Below are positions 50,809 to 59,156 of a stretch of DNA of 64,000 nt, one piece after another. Source of the stretch: Pseudobutyrivibrio sp. Its GTDB lineage: Bacteria; Bacillota; Clostridia; Lachnospirales; Lachnospiraceae. The position numbers and the translations under genes are program-made. The notes below the pieces were generated by a model. The model was not told the DNA's origin. It made no database searches and saw only the letters and a list, made by a program, of their open reading frames with translations. The stretch's first letter is position 1. Every line of letters begins with the position of its first letter. The stretch is taken from the NCBI GenBank assembly GCA_017557435.1, contig JAFYYR010000028.1:1-64000 (forward strand), in the 5' to 3' direction.

Positions 50809-51843
50809 TTAAGAAGCCTTGCCTGCGTATTTCATAATAAGCAGCTCAATGGCCATTTTATCATTTAAAAGTCCAGTATTAATCTGCTGAAGATACTGGG
50901 CCGAATCATTCAAAATACCGTCAATTTCTGACATTGTCATAAGCTTGGCTCGAGGGATTGTCATCTTGATTCCGTACTCGCTTTTAGCTCCCATTTTATT
51001 TGCGATAGTGCGATAATCATCCCCTGCATCATATAGCTCCTTGATTACACGCATACGTCTAAACTCGGCAATCAAAGCACCTAAAATCTCTCTTGGATTA
51101 GTATCAAGAGCCAAATGCTTTTGATAAATATCCATGGTCTGTCTTAAATTTTTCTCCGAAATAGAATTAACCAAATCAAATACTTTGGACTCAACTCCTG
51201 CCACACAAATGGCAGCCACATCCTCAGATAGAATCTGGTCTCTATCTCCCACATAACTAATGAGCTTCTCAAGCTCTGTGTCCATGTTGCTCATGTTGGC
51301 ATGGGTCATCTTAAGGAAAAGCTGGAAGGCATCCTGCTTCATCATCTTGCCCTCTGACTTTAGCTTAGCCCCGATCCACTTGGCTAAGTCAGCATCATTT
51401 AACATGGTAAACTCAACTGCAAGACCAGCTGAGCTTGCAGTCTTAAAAAGCTTGCTTCTGCCGATTCCTGCATCCTCAAGGACAATGAAAATAACATGAG
51501 AAGGTAGGGCAGAAAAATACTCTATTAAATCAGGCTCATCCTTTTTCTTAGCGGTAGCTGACCTGCTGGCCAGATTGCATCGCTCTAAAAGAATAACCCT
51601 GTACTGAGTACCGTCAGCACCTACAGGCTTGGCAAAAAAAGGCATAGTCTCAGCCAAATCGATAATCTCTCTATCGCTGATGTCCTTGCCATGATATTTA
51701 GAGAAATTCATAGTATCTCCCTCGTTGACCAGGGCCTTAATCAGCTTGTCCTTAAACTGCTGCTTAAGATATTCCTCGTCGCCGTAGAGCAAATACAGAT
51801 TTCTAAATTTTTCGTTTTTAATATCTTCGTTAATTCGTCTCAT
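50809..51843 (-). CDS. holA: DNA polymerase III subunit delta
   Basis: A 344-residue clamp-loader subunit that opens the sliding clamp. The N-terminal NLYLLYGDEEYLKQQFKDKLIKAL (about 15-38) is the family signature with degenerate P-loop region, and the middle (AIDDFLTMTHANMSNMD-like MTHANMSNMDTELEKLISYVGD) forms the AAA+ lid. The C-terminal collar has REILGALIAEFRRMRVIKEL near 255. It lies directly upstream of dnaE on the same strand. The ribosome site before the ATG at 51843 is weak. Confidence 0.93.
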   Translation of the reverse strand: MRRINEDIKNEKFRNLYLLYGDEEYLKQQFKDKLIKALVNEGDTMNFSKYHGKDISDREIIDLAETMPFFAKPVGADGTQYRVILLERCNLASRSATAKKKDEPDLIEYFSALPSHVIFIVLEDAGIGRSKLFKTASSAGLAVEFTMLNDADLAKWIGAKLKSEGKMMKQDAFQLFLKMTHANMSNMDTELEKLISYVGDRDQILSEDVAAICVAGVESKVFDLVNSISEKNLRQTMDIYQKHLALDTNPREILGALIAEFRRMRVIKELYDAGDDYRTIANKMGAKSEYGIKMTIPRAKLMTMSEIDGILNDSAQYLQQINTGLLNDKMAIELLIMKYAGKAS

Positions 51844-51989
51844 ACTCTAATATTTCCAAATTCCAAAGGGCCATTTGCCCTCGAATTTTATTGTATCAGA
51901 TTTCATGTTTTTATCACAGTTTATTCAAACATACATTGTATTCTATATGTACTGAAACTCAAATTATTTCACCTACAGGAGGATGGCTC

Positions 51990-52352
51990 ATGGATAGCAG
52001 AGAAGACCTGATTAAAGGATTAAGTCAAGCAATGAATGGCTCTAAAGAAGATGAACTGGGCCGTCAGTTTTTCGCCGACACCAACACCCTTAGAACTGGT
52101 GCCGCAGGTGGCAATACAGAAGTCAGTGTACTTGTTTCAAAAGAAGAATTTGCCGCTATTGCCAGCGGACTTGTCAAATATCATGTTACAGATAGACGTG
52201 GTATCGAGGAAGGTAATGACATTATTTTCAATGAAGTGGAATCTGATGGATTTACCCAGACCGGTCACAAGCTGACCAAAAGAGTTATCAATGTAAAATC
52301 CTACCTCCAGGTTAAGGGCTTACAGGACGGATTTTCTATTGTTTCAATCTAA
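51990..52352 (+). CDS. Small soluble protein with DUF3850/ASCH-like C-terminus
   Basis: A 120-residue protein. The first half is helical and acidic. The second half reads VSKEEFAAIASGLVKYHVTDRRGIEEGNDIIFNEV, then TGHKLTKRVINVKSYLQVKGLQDGFSIVSI, whose strand pattern and RVINV element recall DUF3850, a PUA/ASCH-like RNA-interacting fold. AGGAGG stands 7 bases before the ATG at 51990. A terminator follows at 52393. It is divergent from holA. The fold assignment is tentative. Confidence 0.7.
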   Translation: MDSREDLIKGLSQAMNGSKEDELGRQFFADTNTLRTGAAGGNTEVSVLVSKEEFAAIASGLVKYHVTDRRGIEEGNDIIFNEVESDGFTQTGHKLTKRVINVKSYLQVKGLQDGFSIVSI

Positions 52353-52392
52353 AAATTTCATGTAAAATGCGCCTTTGGCGCTAAATTATAAA

Positions 52393-52438
52393 GGGCTTTG
52401 GTACCTCCCAGTTTAGTTGGATCCCAAAGCCCATTTTT
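52393..52438 (+). terminator. Terminator of the DUF3850-like gene
   Basis: GGGCTTTGG (52393-52401) pairs with CCAAAGCCC (52424-52432), followed by TTTTTT. Confidence 0.85.
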
Positions 52439-52469
52439 TGTTTAAGCTGGAGTTTTGCAAAGCAAAACT

Positions 52470-54008
52470 CTATTTTATTAATTCGTATGTCTTGCCGAAA
52501 ATATCTCTTTCTATAATGTACACATCTGAAGTATCGGTCTTAGATACTGCCATGAAATCTCCAGGCTTGCCAAGATAATAGCTATCTGGGTCCCAGCGAG
52601 TAAATACCTTTGTACGTATTTTGATTTCCTTTGCATAGATTTCACCGGTGCCAAGGGAAATACATCCGTGGGCAAATGGCAAAAGATTCTTGCTGTCACC
52701 AGTCTCCACTGACTTAATGGTAGGAGCGTATGCCCCTGGATAATTGTATTCTTCTGAGGTAGGCTCATACTTTTTGATGAAATCCTCCCATTTCATAGGA
52801 TAAATCTCACCCTGAATACCAATAGCTATAACAGTATCGTCAGTAACTGGCATATCCACATCGCCCTCAAGGGTACGGATAATGCTGCGAGTTCCTGCAG
52901 GTACCACATCTGTAGCCTTTACATAACCGACTTTGATGCGTTTCTTGCGATATGAGTCCATACTAGAAATATCTGCCTTATAACTGTCAGCATAGATAAT
53001 CTCAGTATTTCTAAAGTAAGAATGCATACGGCCTCTGAAAAACTGCTGAATAGTAGGCGCTGCATAATCCATCTCTTGAAGCTCAAGAAGTGCTCGTCTA
53101 ATAGAACCACCAGCCTTGACCCTGTGGCCGCCACCATCTCCAACACCGTTGCAGATAAACTTGGCAAGCTCGTCAGCCTTAACCTCTCTGACACAGCTTC
53201 GCACAGAGATTTTAATACCACCCTCATGAATAGAGTAAACAAGACAACAATCCACGTCCTCTACCTCTAGTAGCATGTCCGAAATGATACCAAGGACATT
53301 AGGATCGCAAGGGTCAGTTTTTACGATTGTATAATGATAATCCCTGTAGTACTCAGAGCCAAGCAGAGCTATTCCTGCAATTCTCAGCTCGTCCTGGGAA
53401 ATATTTGAATTTTTAAACTTAGTAATGATAGAAGTGCTGTATTTCAGTTCATCTCGCATATCCATATCCAAGGGATGATGAACCTCGGAAAATCCATTAC
53501 TATCTGTCATGAGACCGTAGTACAAAGCAGTAGCTAAAAGAATATCCTCATTAACTGGGAAATCCTCCTGGCGAAGCATATCCCAAACAACAGTGGCACA
53601 GCTAGCCTGATAAGAACGAATCTCAGAAAGCTCTGGAAGGCAACGAGACACCTGGTGATGGTCAATGATGGCAATATTTTTCGCTTCGAACTTTTGAATA
53701 TTACCCTCACCATACTGACTATCCACTGTGATAATCACATCTGGAAGCTGTCCCTTTTCTATCCCAAGCAGCTCATTTATCTGTTCCTGATAGCGAATAT
53801 AGTGAACTTTGATAGATAAATCAGATACCATCAGCTTAAGGTTGCTTTTGGAAATCTCAAAATTGCCGCCATAAACAAACCTGACATTTTTTCCCTTGGA
53901 CTTAAGGTATTTGACTACCGCATAGCCAGAAGCCAATGCGTCTGCATCAGGGTTATTATGGCACTGAACTATTATATTTTCGAATTCTAATAACTGTGAT
54001 AATCTCAT
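52470..54008 (-). CDS. DHH-family phosphoesterase with C-terminal extension
   Basis: A 512-residue protein. Residues 1-330 match DHH/DHHA1 phosphoesterases: QCHNNPDADALASG (metal His and Asp, 15-28), ITVDSQYGEG near 93, IIDHHQVSR near 113 (the DHH motif), and GVGDGGGHRVKAGGSIRRAL near 290-308 (DHHA1 glycine motif). NrnA-type relatives degrade nanoRNA and pAp; GdpP-type act on c-di-AMP. No PAS or membrane part is present. The last 180 residues (from about 335, including the TRWDPDSYYLGKPGDFMAV stretch) are an extra domain I do not recognise. Confidence 0.85.
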   Translation of the reverse strand: MRLSQLLEFENIIVQCHNNPDADALASGYAVVKYLKSKGKNVRFVYGGNFEISKSNLKLMVSDLSIKVHYIRYQEQINELLGIEKGQLPDVIITVDSQYGEGNIQKFEAKNIAIIDHHQVSRCLPELSEIRSYQASCATVVWDMLRQEDFPVNEDILLATALYYGLMTDSNGFSEVHHPLDMDMRDELKYSTSIITKFKNSNISQDELRIAGIALLGSEYYRDYHYTIVKTDPCDPNVLGIISDMLLEVEDVDCCLVYSIHEGGIKISVRSCVREVKADELAKFICNGVGDGGGHRVKAGGSIRRALLELQEMDYAAPTIQQFFRGRMHSYFRNTEIIYADSYKADISSMDSYRKKRIKVGYVKATDVVPAGTRSIIRTLEGDVDMPVTDDTVIAIGIQGEIYPMKWEDFIKKYEPTSEEYNYPGAYAPTIKSVETGDSKNLLPFAHGCISLGTGEIYAKEIKIRTKVFTRWDPDSYYLGKPGDFMAVSKTDTSDVYIIERDIFGKTYELIK

Positions 54009-54054
54009 GAAATTATTATAATTTTTTTCCTATGGAAAATAAAGACTGAAGCAC

Positions 54055-54084
54055 CAAAAAGGAGCCTGGATTTCTCCAGACTCC
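54055..54084 (-). terminator. Terminator of the EAL-domain gene
   Basis: GGAGCCTGGA...TCCAGACTCC (54061-54084) forms a stem, with five T on the minus strand beyond it. Confidence 0.85.
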
Positions 54085-54097
54085 CTCAAATAATCAA

Positions 54098-55831
54098 TTA
54101 TCCTAATTGCTCCCACTCATAACCTTTTGCATACATGGAATCAATCAGTGCATCCAATGGCATTGGCTTTGAAAAATAGTAGCCCTGAGCCATGTTGCAG
54201 CCGATTTCCTTAAGGAAATTGTAGGCCTCCTCTGTCTCTACACCCTCGCACAGTGGACGTATTCCCATGGCATTGGTAGCACTTACAATATATTTCATCA
54301 AAGGCTTTGACTTAGGATTCTTCTCGTAGCCTCTAAGAAATACCATATCAAGCTTTAATACATCAAACTCATACTCAGCGATTGTGTTAAGAGATGAGTA
54401 GCCGCTTCCAAAATCATCAATCCAAACATCAAAGCTGGCTTCACGAATCTTTTTAGTGGCGTCCTTGATAATACCTGTATTATCGTTAAAGGCACTCTCT
54501 GTAATTTCGACCTCAAGCATATTATGAGGGATTTGATATATCTCACAAAAATCTGAAAGGAGCTTAAATACATCACAGACTTCAAAATCAAGTCTGGATA
54601 CATTTATGGAAACTGGAACCAGCTCCTCACCTTGGTCTGCAAGTCTTCTAATGTCCTGGCACACCTTTTTTACCACAAATTCATCTACGAAATGAATCAG
54701 GTGGAATTTCTCCAGAGTCTCCACAAAGTAGCTAGGTGGAAGCATTCCGTCATTTGGATCAATCCATCTTACAAGAGCCTCGTATCCACAGATTTTGCCA
54801 GTCTCAACACGAATGATTGGCTGATAAAATACCTTTATATAATCATTGGCAATGGCCTCATCAATATGGTCCACAACAAACTGCTGTCGACGCAGGCCAT
54901 CACGTATAATCTCATCATAAATACAATAATTTACATCATGACGATTTTTGATACTGTTGCAAGCAAGACGGGCATGGTCACAGGCTAGGCCCACCTCAGC
55001 GTGAGGGTCCTCCATAAAATAAATACCTGCCTTAACCTTTATCTTTTTATTAACATCCTCTGTAAGAAGCATCTTTCTATAGATTTCTTCTACATTTTCA
55101 ATTACTTCATCCTTTGGTGTAGTTGTAAATACAACAAAGTGGTCATCAGAAAATCTGGCCACAGTAGAGCCATTAAATACTGTTCTGATTGTCTTACCCA
55201 AATCCTTTAAAATCTCGTCGCCCATAATAAATCCATGGCGCTCGTTGTAGAGTTTAAAGTTAGGAATATCAAAATGAATAAAGGCCACATCCTGCCGCCT
55301 AACATCAGGTGAATTAAGAAGCATCTGAACCTTGTTATAGAAAAATGCCATTGTAAGCAATCCTGTCAGCTCATCAGTTTCGTGATTTGATGCAAGCACT
55401 TCTGCCTCTGCGTAAGAATTGCTTGCATTGTTGGCATACTCATTCTCCTCTACATCCACTATGAAAACATAGTAAAAGCTCTGTCCATTTGGCCAATGTA
55501 AAAGATGTCCAAAATCCTCTATATATCTAACATCTCCATTTTTAGGAATAATTCTATAGCGAACATAATCATGGCGTTTTTCTGCATAGATAGTCTGTGC
55601 CTCAATCTGATTTTCAATCTTGTGAAAGTCATCTGGATGAACCATTCCCTTAAATGTGCCATCCACATACTCAAGAAATTCATCAAATGTTTTGCATCCG
55701 AAAAGTCTGATTACATTTTCATCTGCAAATAAAATCTGTTCACTTCCATTTGCCTCATATATGAAAAAACCACCTGGTAAACCAACTGGCAAACGCCCCT
55801 GCATTTCGGAAATGTAATAATTGTCGCTCAT
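54098..55831 (-). CDS. PAS-GGDEF(degenerate)-EAL c-di-GMP phosphodiesterase
   Basis: A 577-residue signalling protein. A PAS domain covers about 10-135. A GGDEF domain at 160-310 has SDDHF in place of GGDEF, so it is unlikely to make c-di-GMP and may bind GTP as a regulator. The EAL domain (from about 320) keeps the catalytic set: CGYEALVRW, INVSRLDF, LEVEITESAF, IDDFGSGYSSL, KLDMVFL and CEGVETEEAYNFL, so hydrolysis of c-di-GMP is expected. There is no membrane segment. The ATG at 55831 follows GGGGGT; an in-frame ATG at 55849 is an alternative. Motility or adhesion control fits the two chemoreceptors elsewhere in the window. Confidence 0.9.
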   Translation of the reverse strand: MSDNYYISEMQGRLPVGLPGGFFIYEANGSEQILFADENVIRLFGCKTFDEFLEYVDGTFKGMVHPDDFHKIENQIEAQTIYAEKRHDYVRYRIIPKNGDVRYIEDFGHLLHWPNGQSFYYVFIVDVEENEYANNASNSYAEAEVLASNHETDELTGLLTMAFFYNKVQMLLNSPDVRRQDVAFIHFDIPNFKLYNERHGFIMGDEILKDLGKTIRTVFNGSTVARFSDDHFVVFTTTPKDEVIENVEEIYRKMLLTEDVNKKIKVKAGIYFMEDPHAEVGLACDHARLACNSIKNRHDVNYCIYDEIIRDGLRRQQFVVDHIDEAIANDYIKVFYQPIIRVETGKICGYEALVRWIDPNDGMLPPSYFVETLEKFHLIHFVDEFVVKKVCQDIRRLADQGEELVPVSINVSRLDFEVCDVFKLLSDFCEIYQIPHNMLEVEITESAFNDNTGIIKDATKKIREASFDVWIDDFGSGYSSLNTIAEYEFDVLKLDMVFLRGYEKNPKSKPLMKYIVSATNAMGIRPLCEGVETEEAYNFLKEIGCNMAQGYYFSKPMPLDALIDSMYAKGYEWEQLG

Positions 55832-55885
55832 AGATACCCCCATGGACATTAAGACACAGAATCCTTATCTTTGTTGATTGTAGCA

Positions 55886-57190
55886 TTAAAATGTGAAAAA
55901 ACTTAGTAAATATAATGAACCACATATGCACAAAACATCGTCTTTTTCCGCTAGTTTTTCCACATCTAATCTATCTGTATCCTCAGTTCCAATCACCTGA
56001 GCACTGACGCCTTTTCTCCTGATTTTAGCAGCCAGTTCTTCAGGTGGCATGGTTCGCTCACTTGGCACTTCCATGGTGTAACATTTTTTAGCTATAGGAA
56101 GCAGTTCATCTAGGATGATATCCACCTCTTTGTCCCTTAGAATTCCCATCACAAACGTAATCTTTTTATCAGGGAAATACTGCTCTAGGGATTCCCTTAG
56201 CACCTTTGCTCCCTGCCTGTTATGGCCTCCATCTACAATTACGTATGGCTTTATATTTACCAGAGTAAATCTTCCAAACCATTTAGTATTCTTTATTCCA
56301 GCAGCTATCATCTCCTCGGAAATATAGAATTTCTTGCTGGTAAAGCACTGGTTAAACTTTTGAATGGCAAGTATAGCAAGTGATGCATTTTCAATCTGAT
56401 AGGTGCCAAGTAGGGAGGTCTCATATATTTTGCGGTTTACTTCAAAAGACTGGCCCCAAAGAGTTTTATCTATTAGCTTAGGCTTTTTAATATAATCTAT
56501 CTGAACTTTTTTACTCTTACAGGTATGACTCAACACCTTTTTTACTTCTGGTTCTTGAATTGCAGATACCACCTTTGTACCTGGCTTAATTATGCCGGCC
56601 TTTTCCGTGGCTATTTCTGTAAGCGTATTTCCCAGAATGGACATGTGGTCATAGCTAATAGGAGCAATAACAGTCACCAGCGGCGCTGGGATAACATTGG
56701 TAGTGTCCACTCTGCCTCCCATACTCACCTCTAGTACAACCACATCACATTTTTGCTTTTTGAAATATAAGAATCCCATTACTGTGAGAATCTCATATTC
56801 GCTAGGGAAAATCCCCTGGGCTGCAAGCTCATCGTAGGCAGGCTTTACCTCACCAAAAATAGTGGCGAAATCCTTGTCTGTGATTTCCTTTCCGTTTATC
56901 ACAAACAGCTCATTGTACCTGTGCAAAAATGGAGATGCAAATGTACCTATTTTAAGTTTGGACTCATTTAAAATGGATGAAATGTAGGCTACTGTTGAGC
57001 CCTTTCCATTGGTGCCTGCCACATGTATATACTCTAAATCCATGTGGGGATTATTTAGTTTTTTTAGAAGGGCAAGCTCCGCATCAAGAGAAAACATATC
57101 CTTTAGAGGTGCCCCTGTATTTTTCGGTGGTTTAAAATGAGGCAATTCCTCAAAAAAAGAAATTGCCTCCTGATAACTATATTTTTTCAT
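55886..57190 (-). CDS. folC: Folylpolyglutamate synthase, copy 2 (riboswitch-linked)
   Basis: A 434-residue FolC enzyme, with P-loop YIHVAGTNGKGSTVAYISSIL (about 55-75), ISYDHMSILGNTLTEIATEKAGIIKPG near 177-203 and VIVDGGHNRQGAKVL near 320. It polyglutamylates imported folate so that it stays in the cell. Its start overlaps the end of folT by 14 bases, so both are translated from the same THF-riboswitch transcript. It differs clearly from the other folC at 32747; this copy is the one tied to uptake. The ribosome site is weak, consistent with coupling. Confidence 0.92.
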   Translation of the reverse strand: MKKYSYQEAISFFEELPHFKPPKNTGAPLKDMFSLDAELALLKKLNNPHMDLEYIHVAGTNGKGSTVAYISSILNESKLKIGTFASPFLHRYNELFVINGKEITDKDFATIFGEVKPAYDELAAQGIFPSEYEILTVMGFLYFKKQKCDVVVLEVSMGGRVDTTNVIPAPLVTVIAPISYDHMSILGNTLTEIATEKAGIIKPGTKVVSAIQEPEVKKVLSHTCKSKKVQIDYIKKPKLIDKTLWGQSFEVNRKIYETSLLGTYQIENASLAILAIQKFNQCFTSKKFYISEEMIAAGIKNTKWFGRFTLVNIKPYVIVDGGHNRQGAKVLRESLEQYFPDKKITFVMGILRDKEVDIILDELLPIAKKCYTMEVPSERTMPPEELAAKIRRKGVSAQVIGTEDTDRLDVEKLAEKDDVLCICGSLYLLSFFTF

Positions 57191-57692
57191 AAAGTTTTAC
57201 GCTCTCGAATGCCTTAAGCAAGGTATAAATAATTGCAGTATTAACCACAAGCATGATTGCTTCCTTTGGAAGACGATAGAGAATAGTTGCAAAGTATCCA
57301 AGCTTCAAATAGAGCATATTGAGCCAGATACTGTTAAGTAATACACCTACAATAACTGTATATGTAAACATAGTTACAATTATACGCTGCAGTGTCACTT
57401 TCTTCTTGTAAAGGAAAAGTCCAAATATTACGCCTGTCATCATACTACTGAATGTAAATCCTGGGAAATATGGGCCAGTAGGATAAGCCAAAAATCCTCC
57501 TATATCCACAAGTATTCCCATAACTCCAGCGATACCAGGGCCTAACAACAAGCCAGCCAAGCATAGTGGCACAAAGGCAAATCGGATTTCAATAAGCTGA
57601 TTGATTGGGAATTTAAAATATCCCAGAACAATACCGATTGCTGTAAGCATTGCTGCAAGTGTAAGTGTTTTAGTGTTAGATAATTTTTTCAT
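57177..57692 (-). CDS. folT: Folate ECF transporter substrate-binding (S) component
   Basis: A 171-residue six-helix membrane protein that binds folate and joins the shared ECF energising module. The segment AAMLTAIGIVLGYFKFPINQLIEIRFAFVPLCLAGLLLGPGIAGVMGILVDIGGF is split over helices 1-3 and is typical of the family, with the FPINQ-IRFAF lipid and substrate part; YPTGPYFPGFTFSSMMTGVIFGLFLY follows. The ATG at 57692 follows AAAGGAGGTGTATT, which is complementary to an upstream ACACCTT stretch (57739-57733). Identity as folT is strengthened by the THF riboswitch ahead and folC behind. Confidence 0.93.
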   Translation of the reverse strand: MKKLSNTKTLTLAAMLTAIGIVLGYFKFPINQLIEIRFAFVPLCLAGLLLGPGIAGVMGILVDIGGFLAYPTGPYFPGFTFSSMMTGVIFGLFLYKKKVTLQRIIVTMFTYTVIVGVLLNSIWLNMLYLKLGYFATILYRLPKEAIMLVVNTAIIYTLLKAFESVKLYEKI

Positions 57693-57732
57693 AAAAAATA
57701 CACCTCCTTTGCAGTTCCTCTTGTCTACAATG

Positions 57733-57739
57733 AAGGTGT
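57733..57739 (-). promoter_or_regulatory. Anti-ribosome-binding-site segment of folT leader
   Basis: On the transcript ACACCTT lies 3' of the riboswitch, and ACACCT pairs exactly with AGGTGT in the folT ribosome site. It offers a translational off switch when THF is bound. No perfect terminator is seen here. Confidence 0.5.
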
Positions 57740-57757
57740 GAAAAGCCTTACTATGTA

Positions 57758-57857
57758 GCAGCGGGATGCGACCATAAAACCGCGGGTACCCTTTTCCCTT
57801 CGTCTGCATGACAACTCCCTGTTCACACAGCACTTAACGCTCTACAGTCTACTCTGC
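57758..57857 (-). ncRNA. THF (tetrahydrofolate) riboswitch
   Basis: The minus-strand transcript starts GCAGAGTAGACTG and continues with GCGTTAAGTG, GACGAAGGG, CCGCGG and GCATCCCGCTGC. These are the conserved pieces of the THF riboswitch: P1 (GCAG-/-CTGC), the GAGTAGA and GCGTTAAG loop sites and the CGAAG pseudoknot side. It stands 65 bases before folT, the classical location. It should lower folT-folC expression when THF is plentiful. Confidence 0.93.
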
Positions 57858-57874
57858 ATTTTTAATTTTCCTGT

Positions 57875-57903
57875 ATTATATGCGCATGCCACAGATAATG
57901 CAA
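57875..57903 (-). promoter_or_regulatory. Promoter of folT-folC
   Basis: On the minus strand TTGCAT (57903-57898), 17-bp spacer, TATAAT (57880-57875). Transcription would begin about 10 bases before the riboswitch. Confidence 0.75.
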
Positions 57904-57926
57904 TAGTTTTTGAAAATTTTGGTCCT

Positions 57927-57953
57927 AGGGGACGGGGTTAGTGGTTCATTTTT
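57927..57953 (+). repeat. Inverted repeat, left copy (AGGGGACGGGGTTAGTGGT)
   Basis: The 19-base AGGGGACGGGGTTAGTGGT (57928-57946) is the exact reverse complement of 59119-59137. It ends on the stop codon of the metallophosphoesterase. Confidence 0.85.
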
Positions 57954-59022
57954 CTGAGCTAAGATTTACAACCACATACTCAGACCTGGTTCCTGTTTTG
58001 AACTTGATAGCCCAGTCTGAAATACCAGAGGACACAATGAAATTAGTATTATTGTGTTTCTCCAATCCATATGTGCTGTCATCTATCCCTGACCACACCC
58101 CAAATTTCGTAATAGGAATCATCTGGCCCCCATGGGTATGACCGCATAAAACCAAGTCCGCAGCGGACTGGGCCTCAGCATCATAATCTGCCGGCTCATG
58201 GTCCATTACTATTATATATTTGCTGGTGTCCATATCCTGTAACAGCTCATCTATGGTCATTCGATTATGATTATATCCCTTATCTGCTCGTCCCACTAAA
58301 TAAAATCTATCGTCAATCAGTACAGATTCATCTTCCAAAATGTTAATTCCATTTTTCAGAAGTGTATTTTCCAAATCCTCTGCCGTGAAATCTCTATGGT
58401 CGAAATAGCCCCTGTCGTGATTGCCGTATGCGTACCAAGCTCCATATTTTAAATCCATCTCACCGATTGTCTTGCAAGCAATCTCCAAATCCGCTTTTTT
58501 AGAACTATCATCAACAAAATCACCCACTATAAGAAGGATATCAGGAGACTGGGCTTCAATAGTCTCAAGATGCTTGGCAAATCCTTTTCCATCAAATGTA
58601 GTGCCAATATGGGAGTCTGATAGCATAGCTATTTTTAAATCCCCAATTTCTTTGACCGTAGTCAAATCATAGTCTTTTTCCACCACGCTTGCGCACAAGT
58701 AATATCCGCTTCCCAGAAAGATAACAGATGACAAAATAGCAAGCAGTCCCTGCCAATGAATTTTAAATTCCCTTTTAGAAAAATGGTTAACAATCCTTCC
58801 AAGTAAGCCAAAAATCAAAAAGAAAGCTGTGGTATAGATGGTGATGGTAAGAGCATTAATCCACTCTAGGGTAAAAATAAATATCACAAATAAAGCTACA
58901 ATAATCAAAAATGCCACAAGTCTATTTTTAATCACTTTAAACTTGGCAATGGAATTTGTCATATAGATAATTCCAAAAACTGAAGCCAATGCTGCTCCAA
59001 CAAACATCAAAATCCAAATCAT
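57946..59022 (-). CDS. Membrane metallophosphoesterase
   Basis: A 358-residue protein. Four membrane helices in 1-110 precede a calcineurin-like phosphoesterase domain at 125-355, with metal motifs MLSDSHIG (Asp and His), VGDFVDD, YGNHDRG, MDHEPAD and LCGHTHGGQM, a complete di-metal site. This layout is like the YkuE/YaeI group, which may act on lipids such as UDP-diacylglucosamine-type substrates; the substrate here is unknown. Stop codon TGA lies in the inverted repeat. The start MIWILMFVG has AGAAAGGTATTTG before it. Confidence 0.9.
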   Translation of the reverse strand: MIWILMFVGAALASVFGIIYMTNSIAKFKVIKNRLVAFLIIVALFVIFIFTLEWINALTITIYTTAFFLIFGLLGRIVNHFSKREFKIHWQGLLAILSSVIFLGSGYYLCASVVEKDYDLTTVKEIGDLKIAMLSDSHIGTTFDGKGFAKHLETIEAQSPDILLIVGDFVDDSSKKADLEIACKTIGEMDLKYGAWYAYGNHDRGYFDHRDFTAEDLENTLLKNGINILEDESVLIDDRFYLVGRADKGYNHNRMTIDELLQDMDTSKYIIVMDHEPADYDAEAQSAADLVLCGHTHGGQMIPITKFGVWSGIDDSTYGLEKHNNTNFIVSSGISDWAIKFKTGTRSEYVVVNLSSEK

Positions 59023-59058
59023 ACAAATACCTTTCTACTGTTTTATATCTATGTATGC

Positions 59059-59097
59059 AAAAACCCCTCTTCACCAATTAGCTGGTAAAGAGGGGTT
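59059..59097 (-). terminator. Terminator of the Na/Pi cotransporter gene
   Basis: AACCCCTCTTCACCA pairs with TGGTAAAGAGGGGTT (59062-59097), with T tail on the minus strand. Confidence 0.88.
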
Positions 59098-59115
59098 AAA
59101 TTATCTCTTTATAAA

Positions 59116-59156
59116 TGGACCACTAACCCCGTCCCCTTGGTTCACTAGTGGTCTTT
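59116..59156 (+). repeat. Inverted repeat, right copy, inside a hairpin
   Basis: ACCACTAACCCCGTCCCCT (59119-59137) is the exact reverse complement of 57928-57946. GACCACTA and TAGTGGTC form an 8-bp stem around it. The cotransporter stop codon TAG (59145-59147) is part of the right arm. Confidence 0.8.
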
